Positions 22,681 through 35,983 of a stretch of 64,000 bases of DNA are shown one piece after another. The notes beneath the pieces were generated by a model that worked only from the letters and a program-made list of their open reading frames with translations, was not told the origin of the DNA and did no database searches. The translations under genes were made by a program, and so were the position numbers. The stretch's first letter is position 1. Each line of letters starts with the position of its first letter. Source of the stretch: Alisma plantago-aquatica (Eukaryota; Streptophyta; Magnoliopsida; Alismatales; Alismataceae); assembly GCA_963693085.1 (NCBI GenBank), contig OY856409.1:1169285749-1169349748 (forward strand), read 5' to 3'.

Positions 22681-22692
22681 GCTCTGATACCA
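22681..22692 (-). other. Primer binding site, tRNA-iMet, element A2
   Basis: Minus strand TGGTATCAGAGC, six bases from the LTR end at 22,699, in the same arrangement as at 860-871. Confidence 0.93.
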
Positions 22693-22698
22693 CTAAAT

Positions 22699-25600
22699 TG
22701 TGATGAACGATTCACAAAAACAAGATTAACTAATGTGGAAGCATATTATTAACATCGGAATGATTGAAAATCACTAAAAATTAAAACCATTTACCAAGAG
22801 ATCCATTCTCAGGAAAACTTTTAAAACAAGAACCATAATATTACATTTACATCCTGGTTCACATAGTACTTTCTTTGTACCATTTCTTCTTGAGGATATA
22901 TATATACATCACTTGCTTAATTAAAAGCTCAAGTAGAAGGATCCTCGAGGCATCATGCCAAAATCTCAGATCAATTATAAAAACACTATCACTAACTCCT
23001 AGGACCTGAGAATACATAGACGATACATAGGACTCTCTATATACAGGACATGACAGTCAGTGTCTCCACCTGAGGATTCACTGTTGTCCTTGTTGTTACT
23101 GCTGCTGTTGTTCCCTTTTTATGGGGTTTCTATCTCTACCTCATCTACGTCCACCTAAAAATGTTGAATTCCACGGAGGTGAGACAATTATAAAATTACC
23201 TCAGCGAGAGATATAACTCTCCTCCGGAAACATTATTATTGTAGTTTAATAGAAATAAACTGAACAGTGGAATCATATATTTAACAGCAGATAAATCAAT
23301 ATCTATGCAGATTAAAGCAACATTTTGATTCAAGCATTTAAGCTATAACTTGATAAAGCAGCATGTCTCTTATTTAATAAGGACTTGGAGAGAATATATA
23401 ACATTTATGTATCTAGAACATGCTAAACATAATAACATCAATCAGTGTTTCTCGTATTTCAATCTTATGCAATACGCTACATGACTGATTATATTTTACA
23501 AACATTCTTAAGATTATGCCCTGAGGAGATGAGATATACCGCTCATACTCCAACCGACCATGATTACGTAAAGCATCGATATCACACAAGGTCAATGGGA
23601 GAGCCAGATTCCATGACCTCATCTGTTTCAGTCAGTACGAGACTACTTTAGTAGAGACATCATGCGTCAAACTGCAATTAGCTTGGTAGGGTATATTGGC
23701 ATCTTTGCTGTAGAGTTATAGCCTGTATCATATACTCTCTTCAGGGTTATGGCCCGTAGCCAATGCCTGGTTTTATAATGAGACGTCATGGCCCGTAGCC
23801 ATACTCATATTGGGGTATGGTATGAAACCAATCTCGTACATAGGACATAGCCTGTAGCCATTCCTATGGGACATAAGGATATATTTGCCCAATTACCCCC
23901 ACATATTCAAAAATATGTGTTCCGAGTAAGACTCGTTTCACCATCCATCTAATACTGACGTTGATGGATATGTGGTCAGGGCAACTACATTCTATGGTAT
24001 CACTTAATTAATTAAGTACATTATCATATTCTTTTAGCATCAACCAAGTTTTCAAACACAACTTATTAGAATAAGTGCTACAAAGAAACATGTACTATTT
24101 TCATCAGTTACTTCTCAGTCTTTATAAGACATTGGGATCTCAGTCCCTTATTTCAATACTGGGAATTATCATCCCTTAACAATCTCAATACCATAATCGT
24201 ATGGTTTTGGGTATTCAAACCCTTAGCTCATCACTAAGCACTGTTACCACTTTTTCAGGTAATTATCACCTTTAAGTCATTTGACCAAGGTAAACATGAC
24301 ACTTTCTACACAAACATCTCTTATGGAACTTGAGGCTCATTAACTCACTTGTTACCATTTACTAAGCAACAAGGAATATTATGGCACACAAAGCCCAATA
24401 ATTAATTTTAATGAATAATGTATCATAGCTCATACCTGGCTATGTTCTCAAGATACCTGCATGGTTAGCACACATGATAATAGATATATCAATCATATTT
24501 CAGTTTCAAACTATTAAAGGGTAACACCACTATTCCCTTTCCAGGGTTAGGGTTTCCCATTTCATGTTAATCAGGGTTACTCATTCCCTTTGCACAATTA
24601 AGACCAATGATTTATCATTTCATTGTCCAAGGTTAGAGTTTCATGCTATATAATATAACCCAGAATTAGGGTTTCACATACCTTCACCCTATTTTAGAAT
24701 TAGGGCTTACCATTAACATCACATCAAGGTTTATCATACACTAATACCCAATTTAGGGTTAGGTTTCACTATTTCTCCCAATTAGGGTTTTATATTCCAT
24801 TACCCACAATTAGGGTTTACTATTCATCCTATTTAGGGTTTATCATCAGGATACCTTGAATTAGGGTTAATCATGTCATTACCCTAAATTCAAAACACAT
24901 CATCCTCCTAGTTTAGGGTTTCACTCAAACTTGCCCTAAATTAGGATTTGAGTTCATTAATCAACTCAATTAGGGTTTTATGATCTCTTTATCAAGAATC
25001 ATACCCGAATTGTACATCACATTTATTTGTATGTGTTAAGCTTGATTGTTACATGAATATCATTCATGTATGGATCTCTCTCTCATCCTATTCAGGATGT
25101 CCACTACTCAATTCTTGAATAGATTGAGCCTACTCTTTATTCAAATACATGCATTTAGGGTTTGCATGATATATTGAATTATTGTATCATTATGCATCAA
25201 TGATTAATCCCACTTAGGATATTAATCATCTAAGTACATTAGGTCTCCAAATGGTTTAATAAATTGAACCTTTAATTACATGAGGAATCCAAATGAATTG
25301 ATCAATTGATCCGTCAATTACATTAGGTGATCAATTAGATTAACCGATTGAATCTTCAATTGCATTAAGTATCCAATTGGATTGAGCATATTGAACCTTA
25401 AATTACATGAGGTATCCAAATGAATTAACCATGTTGAACCTCAAAAAGATTTGATTACTTATACCCTAAATGGTCTTAGTTCTCATAAATCATTTGATTA
25501 AAAACCATTTAAGCAAATTGCCCTTGAAACTGATTGGATAAGAAAGGTGTTGAAACCGATTGAACTTTTGGTCTCCAAACGATTTGAGACCATTTGGACC

Positions 25601-27907
25601 CAAACAGTTTGAGACCGTTTGGACCCAAACGGTCTTGAGACCATTTGGTCTCAAACGGTATTAAGATCGTGTGGTCCAAACCATCTCAAAACCAAATGGA
25701 CCAAAAAGTCCTTTCAACACTCACACGATTCATGATTTCAATGGATGAACCGATTATCAATTGAGTACTTGATTTATTTATCACTTGAACTATTGAATAA
25801 ACCTTCAATTAGACCATCAATTAGGGTTTTGAACCCAATTGATCTAGGATTTCAACTCAAGGAACCTTCAATTAGGGCTTTGAATTGAATAGCCATCAAT
25901 GATCAACATTGTGGAATTGATTCCATTGCAACTAATGAATCATCATCAAATTTTTGATATGACCAGACCCCAAACGGTCTTGAGGTCATTTGGATGACCT
26001 CAAAACGGTCTTGATACCGTTTGCCTCATCCTATCCTTGTATTTTGTGAAATTTCATTAGGGTTTAGATTGTTAGATTGATCATCAAATCAGCACTTAAT
26101 TGCATTTTAATTTGGTATCTTTGGACCTTCAATTACTCATACATACTTAACCCTAGACCTCCAAACGGTCTTGGGTGACCCCCAAACGGTCTTGAGACCG
26201 TTTGGGTGACCTCCAAATGGTCTTGAGACCGTTTGGGCTCAATCACCCAAAAATCTAAGTTAACCAAATTGCATTTCAGCACTTAACCCGATTAGGGTTT
26301 GCTAATTGATTAACCTTCAATTGATGAACCCTTAGGAATTAATAAATAAAATTTTATGGGTCCTCAACCATCAATATTTGCAAACAGTCAACCCTGGTCA
26401 ACTCTCCCAAACGGTTTGAAACCGTTTAGCTTCAAACGGTTTGATGAAACCGTTTGCTTTCAAACGGTTTTGTTGAAACCGAATGAGCAACTTGTTGAAA
26501 CTGAATGATGCACAATTTCTTTGGGAAATGTGTCCAATATGATGTAATCATCATCTACCTTCGTCCCTGTAGAACTTAGTACTTCTTATTTCATGGAATT
26601 ACCAATTTCAACCAACAATTAATCAAGAAGATGAAGGAATCAACGAAATTGCAAGATTGATAGTTGAATAACAATGTAGAGGGATTCAAGTTATATAACC
26701 CTCCTTCAATTGAGCTTCAAATCTCCAAGCTCACGTCAACAATGGTGGATGCAACTCCTTTCACTATTCCAAGGCTCGTCCTCAATCTTTGAGTGAAAAG
26801 GAATGGTTAGAATTGAAGATGGTATCGAGATAAGAAGAAATCGTGCATTGTTTTGTAATTTCCACCATGAATTCAAGGTGAAAGGAAGTCAAGAAGCTTA
26901 CCAATAGGTTGGGGGTTGTCTCCCTGGTCCTTCAAAGATCCCAAGGTCAATTTTCAAGCAAAGAGAAGAAGTGGATTTGAAATTACCCTTTCATTCTATG
27001 GATAAAGGAGCATATATGTGAATTTTATTGAAAATTCATTTAAGAGAGAGAAAGTAGGAATTATCTCTTCCTTTTTCTTGCCACTTTCCGCTTTATCTTC
27101 CTTAGGGACGATGCTATCCTATTTGCCTCTTATTACCTTCAATTATCCATGATTTAAAGAAAATCAAATTAAGCACCTTAACCCTTATAATGTTAATATC
27201 CTAAAGTTAGTGGATTTTTCTTTTTCTTATCTTAATGTAAGTGAGTTATCCACTTGCTTTGAGATATTTCGTAGCCTATCAAAGGAACAAGGGTGTTCAC
27301 ACTTGAGAAAATTCAACCATCTCGTTTTTGGTTGAAGGCCCTTCAATTATTTTATTTATTTTTACAATAAATTGAATCAAAGTTCCAATTATGCTTCAAT
27401 CTTGATTATTTTAATATCAAGATTCTCTCTCCTCCAAAATAATACAAATGAGACGACCCTGTCATTTTCTTTGTGGTAAATGATGCCAAGAAATATTAGG
27501 GGCCTTATTGAAGTGATAATTTGCATATTATACCATGGGTTTTGGGTAAATTGCACTTTACACCAAAACTAGGTTTTAATGCACAAAGATTGCTTTATCA
27601 GTTCTTTCTTGGTACTCAGGCTACCACAAGCCATACATCTACATCATATTCATTATCATGATGCTTCAACACATGAGGAACATATTATCATGCACAATTT
27701 GCAATTTAACCCCTCAACTTGGGTAATTTGCACTTTAGTCCAAAACAAGTAAAATATTATTTCAACATTATTCAAAAAGGACTAAAATTGAAATGTGAGT
27801 TCCTCTTGAGCCTTAATTAATTTTCAAAAGATAAGAGCAAGCATCTAATCAACTTTATTAATAAAAACACCTAGGGTTAAAGCATAACCAAGGTCAGGGA
27901 TGTTACA
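22699..27907 (-). repeat. 5' LTR of element A2 (about 5.2 kb)
   Basis: Runs from TGTGATG (plus strand) to GATGTTACA and matches the split LTR 878-2,599 plus 14,421-17,854. It repeats the degenerate GGCCCGTAGCCA unit near 23,700-23,880, the TTAGGGTTT zone (24,540-24,980), and a better preserved set of AAACGGTCT/AGACCGTTT inverted repeats (25,570-26,470), including a 24-base near-palindrome at 26,182-26,205. TATATAA is on the minus strand near 26,691. The small open frames inside are not conserved between the copies. Confidence 0.93.
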
Positions 27908-30304
27908 ATAATGGTCAACCCTATATCAACAATGCCTTAACCCGAGATGAGTCCATATCACTTGATGTTAGTTGGGTAATTCAAAGTGTGTGACTTATGG
28001 CCAATACACTAAAGGATAAAAGTGATGAGTTAGTGCATAAAGTATTATGATGGGAAATACCCTAATACAAGATAATTTGATGAACTTAAGTAAGTTAAAA
28101 GTGATGAGGGAAGTGATACACCAAGGCATGATAAATATCACATCCAACACCTCAAGGTTGATACACCTTGATGCACCTAAAATCCAATATACTTGGATGA
28201 GTAACACATGAAGTGTGTCATGTCAATTGTTACATTAAGATGTAATGAGTTTAATGCACTTTGATAAGTGTATGCTAACATACCTTGAGAAAGGGTTAAG
28301 CTAAGTTAATAAAGTATGATGTAATCAATATCTTAGTGAGGATTAGAGAGAAACTCACACTTTGTGTTGAAAATCATTTAATGATAAATGATGAGAATAA
28401 ATAAGTATGATTGAATACTTATGATATCGATGTATGCTCCTACATGTGTGGAGAAATGAATTAGGGTTTAGATTGATAATATGAACTTGAAACCCTATTC
28501 GTCTATAAAGGGAAACCCTAACCCTAATAATGGAAAGGTTGTATTTCTCTTATTGCATAAGCCTTGTGAAACATGTTAAATACTTGTATAACAAGTATAA
28601 TGTTTATGTGGTCTGATGACCTAAAAGATAATTGTTTCCTAGTGAGAAGTGACAAGATGTTTAATGGGCCTTGTGAGCCATGTAAATAGTTGTTGCCTAG
28701 TGAGAGGTGACAAGATGTTTAAATGGGCATTGTGAACCATGTGAGATGCTTATGCAACAAGTATCATGTATACCTGGGTCTGAGGACTTAGAGATAATGG
28801 TTACTTGATAAGTGGTAACAACGTTTAGTGATGAACTAATGGTTTGAATACCCATATCTAGTAATCATGATGATGATAATGTTAAGGGATGAGAATTCCT
28901 AGTAACATGATAAGGGACTAAGATCCCTAGTATTATGCATTCAAAGTGTTCTAAAGGTTAAGTACTTGATAAATGTATTACACCTTTCTTTGTAGCATCT
29001 GTTATAATTCTTGCTTGTAACTTGGTTGATGCTAAAAGATACTTTAATACACCTAATTAAACAAGTGGAATCTTATAATGTAGTGCCCTGACCATAGATC
29101 CATTCAACGTCAGGATTTGCTGACTAGTGAAATGAGTTTAACTCGGAGGGCATATTTTTGAATATGTGGGGGCGATGGGCGCAAATATCCGTATGTCCTA
29201 ATGAGGGATTGATGTGAGATCTCCTTCATTATAATCTGCGATGGATGTATAATTTCCCGATGAAGATGAATGTCGGGGATGTATAACTAAAATCTCCCTG
29301 AAGAGAGTGCATGCTACGGCTGTAGCTCTATAGCGAAGATACCAGTATACCCTGTTAAGCTAGTTGCAGTTGACACGAGATGTCCTTCTAGTAATCTCGT
29401 ATTGACCGAGATGGGTGAGGTCATGGCAGTCGGCTCTTCCATTGACCTTGTATGGTACTGATGCTTTACGTATTCGTGGTCGGTTGGAGTTTGAGTGGTA
29501 TACCTCATCTACTCAGGACATAAGTGTGATTGTAAATATGTAATCAGTCATGTAGCATATTTTCTTAAGCATACACTTCTTTTATACATCTTAATTGCAT
29601 AGATGTTATACATGTTTCTTTATATTCCTTGTAAGTGAATACATGGTTTATTACTTTATCATAGATAGCTGCATTACTTTAAGAGAAGAGATTACTATGT
29701 TCTGCTTATAACAGTGATTAATCTTGCCTTTTAATATAAAGAACCTCTGCTCAGTTTTATACCGCTTACCTGTGATAATAATATTGTTGGCGGAGAGCTA
29801 TATCTCTCGTTCGGATAATTGTCTCACCCCGTGGGATCCACATTTTTTAGGTGGACGTACACGACGGGGTAGAGACCGTACTGCAGAGGGAGAACAACAG
29901 TAGTAGGGGAAGCAGTAACAGTTCAAGTTGAGTGTACTATCTATCATGTCTTGTAGATAGAAGTCCTATATGTCGTCTCTATACTCTCAGGTCCTTGGAT
30001 TTAGTACGTGATGGTTTCATGAACAATATGAGATTTTGGCTTGATTGCCTCGAGGGTTTTATGTTGCTTATATATACGTTTTGGTAAATCAACTGTTATA
30101 TGTTATCCTTGAGATGAGATGGTACAATGTATGTACAATGTGAACCCTGATGTATATAAAGTTTTGGTTCTTTCATTAAGAGTTTCCTGGAAGAGGATCT
30201 CTTTGCAAAATGGTTTTATTTTTTAGTGATTTTGTTAATCTGTTGCTTATGGTTATTCCACAATTATTACTGGTGATGTCTTGATTTGATGTCAGGTCAT
30301 CACA
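27908..30304 (+). repeat. 5' LTR of element C, right half
   Basis: Matches 46,922-49,350 of the 3' LTR of C. It starts abruptly at the end of A2, so the A array sits inside this LTR and the left half of the LTR lies outside the window. It ends GGTCATCACA at 30,304. A TATA-like CTATAAAG is at 28,503-28,510, counterpart of 47,518. No gene. Confidence 0.9.
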
Positions 30305-30310
30305 AAGTTT

Positions 30311-30322
30311 TGGTATCAGAGC
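30311..30322 (+). other. Primer binding site, tRNA-iMet, element C
   Basis: TGGTATCAGAGC, six bases after the LTR end at 30,304. The flanking sequence (CTTAAGGTTCGCTGAGTCTA) resembles that of family A, showing A and C are relatives. Confidence 0.92.
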
Positions 30323-30419
30323 TTAAGGTTCGCTGAGTCTACAGAGACATAGGACTAAGGTGTTGAGCTAGTCTATTCTAGTGTCCTCCAGTATACCCTA
30401 TAGTGACTTATGCTTATGC

Positions 30420-31260
30420 AGACGAAAGGGTGAAGTTTAAAAATCACTGGATTATACGAGGAACATGTTTCTAAGAGCAATGTTGTTGCACCAGGAGAGG
30501 GTGCAAGGGGTCAGGCAAGAGAAGAATGAGTTCTTGAGAATTCCCATCTTGATCCAATCAAGATAGAGAAACCTACTTTTTATGCTCTTTTTGGGCAGGT
30601 TAGGACAATAATGATTCATATAGTGGACTAGATACTAGCAATACAACCTAGGTTACCAATCCTCAATGCAGAAACTTTGGGTTCTGAAAGGGATCCTGAA
30701 TGACATAGTCATGTTGGAACAGTGGAAAATGTGGGAAGGATTAACATATGGCAAGAAAATAGACTCTGCTATAAGTATAGAAGGATAGTACATCTGTGAT
30801 GACAATGCCCAAGGAAGGGCAATAAGGTGAGAATTAAGGAAAGGTCTCTATAATTGTAGAGACATTTGCTTAGTTGTTCTAAGAAGCCAAAGTTTTTGGT
30901 GCCACCAGTTCAATAAATGCCTAATGCACCAGGGCAGTAGTCACTAAGTAAAGGTAAAATTCCTAACTTTCCACCTGTAAGAACTCCTGACTTAGCTTCT
31001 ACATCGGTAATGATACCGATCAGACCATGGTACGAGGACAAGACATGTTATAAATATAGACATGTTGAGTATACTACCCCTTTTGTTCAAAAAGAAAGGA
31101 GGAAATGACCCAACAACCAAAGCAGACTCGACAGGGCATAAGAAAGTTACAACCCAATAGTGTAAAAAGGCAAAAGCAACAACATGAAATAGCTAGACTA
31201 TATGTTTTGAGTCAACCTGAAGTGGTAGATGATCGTGAGGGGTGACGGTCAGATAGAGCT
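30420..31260 (+). pseudogene. Element C gag remnant
   Basis: No long open frame, but the order of gag features is readable. An N-terminal stretch near 30,485-30,615 (VVAPGEGARGQ, then ALFGQ) matches the A gag N-terminus. A decayed zinc knuckle lies near 31,045, and ARLYVLSQPEVVDD lies near 31,195, the usual join of gag and protease. About 400 bases of the middle of gag are missing compared with A. Confidence 0.6.
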
Positions 31261-32540
31261 TTTTCATTCTAATATGTCTTCTCTTGATTTTATCTGATAA
31301 TCATAAGAAGGATTATTGTTGTTGACTTCCCTTTGTTTGTCCTATGGGAATAGGGGGAAGAAATGATGAGGACTAGAATTTATATTCTTTCCAATATTCT
31401 TTTGAATGCTTTATAATAGCTTTTGTCCATATAAAAGAGACAAAGATGTAAATGAGATTCCTAGAGAAACCAAGGATATTACATCGTGTGACTTGGATGA
31501 TATGAAAAGTAAAGTATATAATGTAAAACAAGGTGCATACTACCTAATCTCAGTACTTGTATACCCTGGCCAGGTATTCATCTATTGAAGGCAAGTTAGG
31601 TATGAGACTCTTAGATTGTTGTCTTTCTGATTACTCTGATCAAGTAGTCATATTGAGACAATCTAAAGAGCATAATGAAACTGAAAATATGACATGGATA
31701 TTTCTATCCCATCCTAACTATAATGAAATAGAAACTGAGTTTATCTCAAACCAGTCTGTGTGTATTGAGGAAGTAAAAAGTACAACCTCACGATAAGTGA
31801 AAGGGAACAAGGGAAATGATCCATATTTGATAAAGAATGTGTGATGAATAAGGATCTTTTCAATGATTTGAAAATAAATAAAGTCAAAAAATGTTCATGA
31901 ACATACTAGACAATAACAAACAAAGGAGTGATGACATGTAGTCATCCTTATAATTCCTATGATGATGGCAAGGAACCTAGGATAAAACAAGAGTAAATGA
32001 CTCATGAATAGTTGAAAGTTCATGTAATAGTTAGAGGAGATGATAATTTATTCTCTTTGATAAACAACCCTGGGTTATGATGGGGTGATAAGAAGAATAT
32101 ATGTCTTTGTGTTCTTTCCTTTCAGGGACATGGAAATCAAGTGAGTCTTATGACACTTGATGTGCATGAGTTATAAGTGTTCTTTTGAAGGATACATGGA
32201 AAAGTATCAATTCATCTTGGACTTTGTTTCCAAGATAAAGATATGTGTGATAAGTAACGTCTCTAGATGAAAGAAAGATCCTTTTATATGTTTGGCTTTG
32301 GTAATAACAACAGAGAGATGGAAATGATGAGTATGTGATGTGTTTTTGGCACATATAATGGATTCCAAGGTAAAGAATCCTAGTATCCAAGAACTTTTAA
32401 TGGTATGAGAAAATAAGAACATGACTCCTGATAAGATGAATAATGTTTGGTTACCTAGAAGGGCTAACTTTGAGATAACTATAGTATGGATATCATATGT
32501 TAGGGGTTTATGCTCTGCATAAACATAACATGTAGAGATA
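31261..32540 (+). other. Decayed internal sequence of element C, left of D
   Basis: This should hold protease/reverse transcriptase of C, but no catalytic motif is readable in any frame. Short open frames (31,406-31,588 and 31,557-31,796) show no resemblance to known proteins. It ends at the AGATA target duplication of element D (32,536-32,540). Confidence 0.5.
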
Positions 32541-35500
32541 TGTTACAACCCCAACTTTTGGGTTCATTTGGTGAGAAATGTAATTTCTCATATTAAATAT
32601 ATTGGGACAAATAATGATATAATTTGTTTTGAATACTGAGTTTCATTTACAATAGCCTTGATGATTGTTTTATGGGCTTTATTGGCTATTGGGCCCAATA
32701 ACAAGGAAAAGACAAAAGAAACTCCATTATTTGAGTAAATAAGAAAATGAAGAAAAGAAAGAGGTAGAAACCTCTAGAAGGAAAAAGAATATAATTCAAA
32801 ATTGCCTTTCATGCCTCTTGGGTTCCTTGGGTTCCAAGGAGTCTAAAGTTGCAAAGAGAAAGCAATAAGAAAAGAAAAGAACAATTAAATATTTCTTTAT
32901 TAAGAAAGAAATTGAAGACAATGATAAAATGTGGAAAATAAGAGGAAAGAGGTATAATTGAGTTATCCTTAGCGTTTTTTCGCATCCAAAGGATTCCTAA
33001 TGTTAAATGGAATGTCAGTGAGGAAAATAAAAAGAAAGATAAAGAGAAATCCTCAAAAAGAGATATTTTAATAAGAAATAAACAAGATAATGAGAAATAA
33101 TGAATATAAATGCATCTAGAAGGATAATAAGTATCCTTAAAAAGGAATTTCGAAATCTTGGAGTATCTTGGGGTCCAAGGAAATCCAAGAAAACAATATG
33201 GTGGCAAAGGAAAGAGAAAATATATGAGAAATATCCATAATTGAGTAATAAATTGCACCTAAAGAAAGGAGAACGATTTCTTTGAATAATTAACCAAAAT
33301 TTGGCATGATGATATATTAAGTCACTATTATGATTCCCTCAAAATTTAGGATTATTTGGACGTATGGTTTGGGAGATATAATTTTTATGAGTATTCCTAA
33401 AGTGAGAGGAATACCATTAAAATTGGAATTGCTTTTTTAACAGTCTTTTTGGCGCGTGAAACGTGGACCATCGATCTGATATCCAACGGTGACTCCATCA
33501 TCACCTACCCAGAGACAAGAAAGGCAACTTGGGTACAGTTACCTCCTTTCTGGTTGCATGTTGCTCTCAGCACAACCCATATGAACCAGTGAACACTTTC
33601 CCATTGAATTCGGGAAGAAAATTCGGATTGGAAGATCCCTATTTTGCCTTGGTTCCGTGTTGGATTGGGACTTTACCCAAAACCGTAGAAGCATATTCGC
33701 AAACAGAGACCAATCCGGTTGTACCCTACACTCCGGGTCTATATAAAGGGGGTCTATAGCCCCCTTGTCGAAGTCGAAGCACTGCGGTTTGGCCAATTTC
33801 TTGGCATCATCCCCGCGAGACCTCTCCGACCTATGTCTACCTGACCGAGAAGCCTCCTAGTCATCCCGATGACTCCAGCCAACTCAAGCAGAGCTAAGAC
33901 CGCCATTGAATTTGTAGGAGCACGATGGAGGTTGTGGTGGTCTTTTTGAGTACCGAGAGAGTTTGGATCTCAAGGTCAACCATCCAGTTGACCGAGCCAG
34001 GGACCTGCATTCCGAACAAGGGAGGATTGCGAGCTTGAAGATGATACACAACAAATTTACCAAAATACCCCCAAGCATGTGGACCGGCTACTGCTCTATC
34101 ACAAGGACACAGAGGTCTTTTCCTGCCCTGGCTGAAGTTGCCAACAAAAAGGGGCTGATTGGCTGACGTGGCGGCCAGTGTTTGGCTTAAAACGTATTTT
34201 CTTCACGTTTTCCTAATTAATTATCTATAACTCCGATGATAGCAAGTAATACATGAAAATTTATCAGGAGAACTCAAGGAATCCAATAAAAATGTAATGG
34301 AAGCCTAATTTTTCTTGAAATTCAAAATGTATGTAAAGATGTTATCTTTAATGGTTTAATTAATGAAAAGCCCTAATCTTTGATGATTAAGGATTTGGGA
34401 AGGGCTATGTGAATGTTTAAAGTTAACATTAACATGTTGTTAATAAAAAGGACAATTAGATCAAAAAGGATGATATTTATGTATAGTTGGTTTAATTTAG
34501 GGATTCCATGTTCATAAATATGCTTTAATGGGCCTTGAAACCCTAATATTAGTAAATGTGACTCTTAATGGCTTTAATTGTTTAATTTCATGGTTAAAGT
34601 TGAGATATGATAAATCTAAGCTATTTTGAGTATAAAAGTTCCTAATTGTGGATAAATACCCTTAATGTAGGAATTAGGGTTTTCTAATGGATAAAGGTAG
34701 AATTAATGACAAATAGAGTTCATATGTGAATTAGACTATAATGAACTATGAATTGATGATAAATGAGCATATTGATCCTGTCATGAATAAAAAGGATAAT
34801 TTTGGTAAGTTTTAGTATAAAGAGCATAGTGGACTTAATTGATGGTTGATTGTGCCTTTAATATGAAATTAGGGTTATGTGTTGTTAAAAGATAACCTTA
34901 ATATCTTTTGTGAAGAGTTGATGATATAATTAGGGTTTAAAATAGTATAATGAAAAGGAACCCTAATTGCAATAGAAACCCTAAAAGTGGACTAGAAACC
35001 CTAGGAAGCAAGCTAGGTTTAATAGATCTTGATGGCATGATTAATGATAGGAAAATTGGATGCATATTTCAGGATCAACTTGGTGTGTGCTTGCTCGGTT
35101 TCTTAATTGGTTGAATTATTTCTGCAATCAAGTCAGCTTGACAGGTATGTGGTTAATTATGATTAATCGCATTAGTTTTCTGAAGGTTTTCTGAATGATT
35201 AATCACATTGAATGCAGCCTATCAGTTTGGATGTTCATATCTACAAATTATAAAGTCACTATGATTATCACAATTGTAATATAAATGTGCATTCTTGCAC
35301 CTACATGCCACCCTGATGGATGAAGCAAAAAGGTCAAGCCCGGGAGGGAAGACTAATGGGCACCATGAGAGGTGACCCCAGACACCAAGCTCGGGAATGA
35401 GAAGGCAGTCTATGTTGCATGACTAATGGGCACCATGAGAGGTGACCCCAGGCACCAAGCTCGGGATTGAGAAGGTGGCCTTAAGTCAAACCCTAAAGGG

Positions 35501-35969
35501 GGTATTCCAGGGTTAGGGCAAAAGCGGTGGAGAATGTCACATTGAAAGCATAAATTGGCTCATTAATTAACTTGATTGTGATAATTAGATTGTTAGCCAT
35601 ATTTGCAAACTTTTGGTTGTCCCCACATACCGGCATATTTCGATATGCTAAATGACGTTTTGTTTGTCGGTGTTTTAGGTACAAGATTGAAAAGGACAAA
35701 CAGTAAAGCGACATATGTGGAATTAAATAAGAATTAAAGTACAAGGAGGATTAGTTAGAATAGACTCTAGATGTGGATAGAAGTAGATACCCAAGTTTTT
35801 GAAAAAGGTTATGCAAACTTTTATTTTATTACAACCCTTCAGTTTAGTTGGTAGAATTTGATAATTGTTATTTATTATTTGTCAAACCTTTGATCCTTTT
35901 AATTGGGATAATGGCTCTGACCTCTTGGTCTCCCTTAATTGGGGGTTACTGGGAGGCGGGGTCGTTACA
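32541..35969 (+). repeat. Left (5') LTR of element D
   Basis: 3,429 bases. It contains a TATA box TATATAAAG at 33,740-33,748 inside a GC-richer block (33,450-34,170), and a tandem duplication with period 70 (35,351-35,420 and from 35,421). Open frames in the block (33,529-33,796) lie in the promoter region and are not conserved as proteins. Confidence 0.92.
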
Positions 35970-35971
35970 TT

Positions 35972-35983
35972 TTGTATCAGAGC
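35972..35983 (+). other. Mutated tRNA-iMet primer site of element D
   Basis: TTGTATCAGAGC, one change from TGGTATCAGAGC, three bases after the LTR end. Confidence 0.8.

Larger units (their letters stand above)
17855..27907 (-). mobile_element. Element A2: complete but dead Ty3/gypsy (Tekay/Del-like) element
   Basis: Minus-strand element, read from its 5' LTR at 27,907 through primer site, gag, protease, reverse transcriptase, RNase H and integrase to the purine tract at 17,855. Its 3' LTR is the shared LTR. The order protease-RT-RNase H-integrase defines Ty3/gypsy. The tRNA-iMet primer site, very long LTRs and an integrase tail ending in ATWELEEEMRRKYP point to the Tekay/Del chromovirus group. 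Many stops and at least one frame shift make it inactive. The five bases at its right flank are ATAAT; the left flank of the array is outside the window. Confidence 0.88.

Noticed and set aside
33529..33796. Two overlapping frames of 76 and 85 aa in the D LTR
   Set aside because: They lie on the LTR promoter and are altered in the other LTR; no domain.
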